From: Cyprinus carpio
Taxonomy: Eukaryota > Chordata > Actinopteri > Cypriniformes > Cyprinidae
Direction: 5' to 3'
Assembly: GCF_018340385.1 (NCBI RefSeq)
Contig: NW_024879282.1
Span: forward strand, 1,290,001 to 1,354,000
Length of the DNA: 64,000 nucleotides
How positions within the stretch are numbered: the first letter of the stretch is position 1; every line of letters starts with the position of its first letter. The notes under the pieces are model-generated. The model made no database searches and was not told where the DNA came from. It saw nothing but the letters and a program-made list of their open reading frames with translations. The position numbers and the translations under genes were made by a program. Below, piece by piece: positions 63,231 to 64,000 of the stretch.

Positions 63231-64000
63231 CAAATTGATAATATTACTGAATATTTAAAACTCATATCTTGGAACCAGGTGAAAGAAGTTAATACAATTT
63301 TGATTAAACATATAAAAATGATTAACTAACTGTTTTTCTGTGGAATAGCGTCCACAGATGAATCACACCCAATAAGACCAGGAACATGCATTAACAAAAT
63401 CCAGTTTTCCTGCAGTAGGGCACATGCTAATGGGTTAATGAGCTGTTTGTGGGTTTGTCAGTAACGAGCTGTGCGACTGGCCAGAATTACACAGTAAGAA
63501 TAATAACAAGGTCTCTGGGTTTGAGTGACAGGAGCAGCTCTGCACTTCGTGAGGACAGTGAGCCAGCGGTGTTTGGAGCTGATTAGAGATTACTCTCTGG
63601 ATAAACTGCTCAGAGAAAAATTCGGTCGACTACAAGGCCAAGCTCATCCGTGCAAATTCAAAGGAAATTCGTGAGTCCCCCACAAACATCCTAAGATTAT
63701 AGATCAGAAATCCATTGGAAGGATGCCTTCACTAAATAGGACAGGCAGAGAAGGATGCAGATGCAGTCTGTAATGTGAACGGCATAGATGAGCAACATCT
63801 CCGCCGGCCCACACAGCTGTTAATAAATATGACAGAGAGAGGCTGTTTATGTCTGTCTCACTGTGTCTTCTTTGTTAAAGCAACTCGAAATGTGTTGTCA
63901 AGCTCAACACTTGATTGCGCCGCTCAAACTGTGAATAATCCGTAGGATGACATTGGCTTCGGTTTTTCGTTGTGTTAAAAAAACAAAAGGCTTCTCGTAA

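Larger units (their letters stand above)
58346..64000. other. region right of the CpG island, no gene recognised
   Basis: AT-rich with repeats: (GT)n-like at 59132-59189, a MITE at 60990-61240, a SINE at 62445-62575 and dispersed repeats at 62790-63230. The last 650 nt are repeat-free. This would be an intron of long dclk1 isoforms or their 5' flank. Confidence 0.5.

Noticed and set aside
1..64000. A CRISPR array, prophage, operon or other undescribed prokaryote-style system
   Set aside because: The window is ordinary vertebrate chromosome with spliced genes; regularly spaced repeats seen are microsatellites, MITEs and SINEs only.

Overview
The window is vertebrate nuclear DNA, most probably from a cyprinid fish (carp, goldfish or barb lineage). 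It is AT-rich and intron-rich and full of (TA)n and (GT)n microsatellites. It also carries several repeat families that I recognise from memory as typical of cyprinid genomes: tRNA-derived SINEs, a MITE whose core contains a CACATGATCCTTC motif, and a GACC..GGACCAC..ACCAG terminal-inverted-repeat MITE. No bacterial-type operon, CRISPR array, viral genome or intact transposase gene was found.

Layout. (1) 1-34.3 kb, + strand: the 3' three quarters of neurobeachin (nbea). I place 44 coding exons, about 6.8 kb or 2,270 codons, from inside the armadillo/DUF4704 region to the stop codon, followed by a 3'UTR to about 36.2 kb. Exon peptides agree with NBEA rather than its paralogue LRBA. (2) 36.2-41 kb: intergenic DNA with a 0.65 kb inverted-repeat element. 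(3) About 41.1-49.4 kb, - strand: exons of doublecortin-like kinase 1 (dclk1), covering the kinase domain from the P-loop to the C-lobe. A CpG-rich candidate dclk1 promoter and non-coding first exon lies at 58.1-58.35 kb. The two genes are tail to tail, the same arrangement as human NBEA and DCLK1. (4) 58.4-64 kb: unassigned, probably dclk1 intron or 5' flank, with MITE, SINE and dispersed-repeat copies.

Sequence quality is itself a main result. The nbea exons up to about 31.1 kb keep frame, except for two single extra A bases in short A runs. From 31.1 kb onward the last nbea exons, most dclk1 exons and the repeats between 39 and 57 kb are full of small indels, although the protein they once read is still recognisable. 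A 0.75 kb block carrying two dclk1 exons also appears twice, once cleanly and once badly corrupted. The simplest reading is unpolished long-read or gap-filled sequence. Gene decay of one duplicate in a polyploid cyprinid is the alternative.

Functionally both genes are neuronal. Neurobeachin is a BEACH-domain scaffold of synaptic membrane trafficking, and DCLK1 is a microtubule-associated kinase. The most interesting biology is regulatory: a 9-nt microexon with Rbfox- and SRRM4-type signals, (TG)n tracts at several 3' splice sites, a GC-AG intron, alternative splice sites, homeodomain-motif-rich intronic DNA and RFX X-boxes. I did not find a new gene system.
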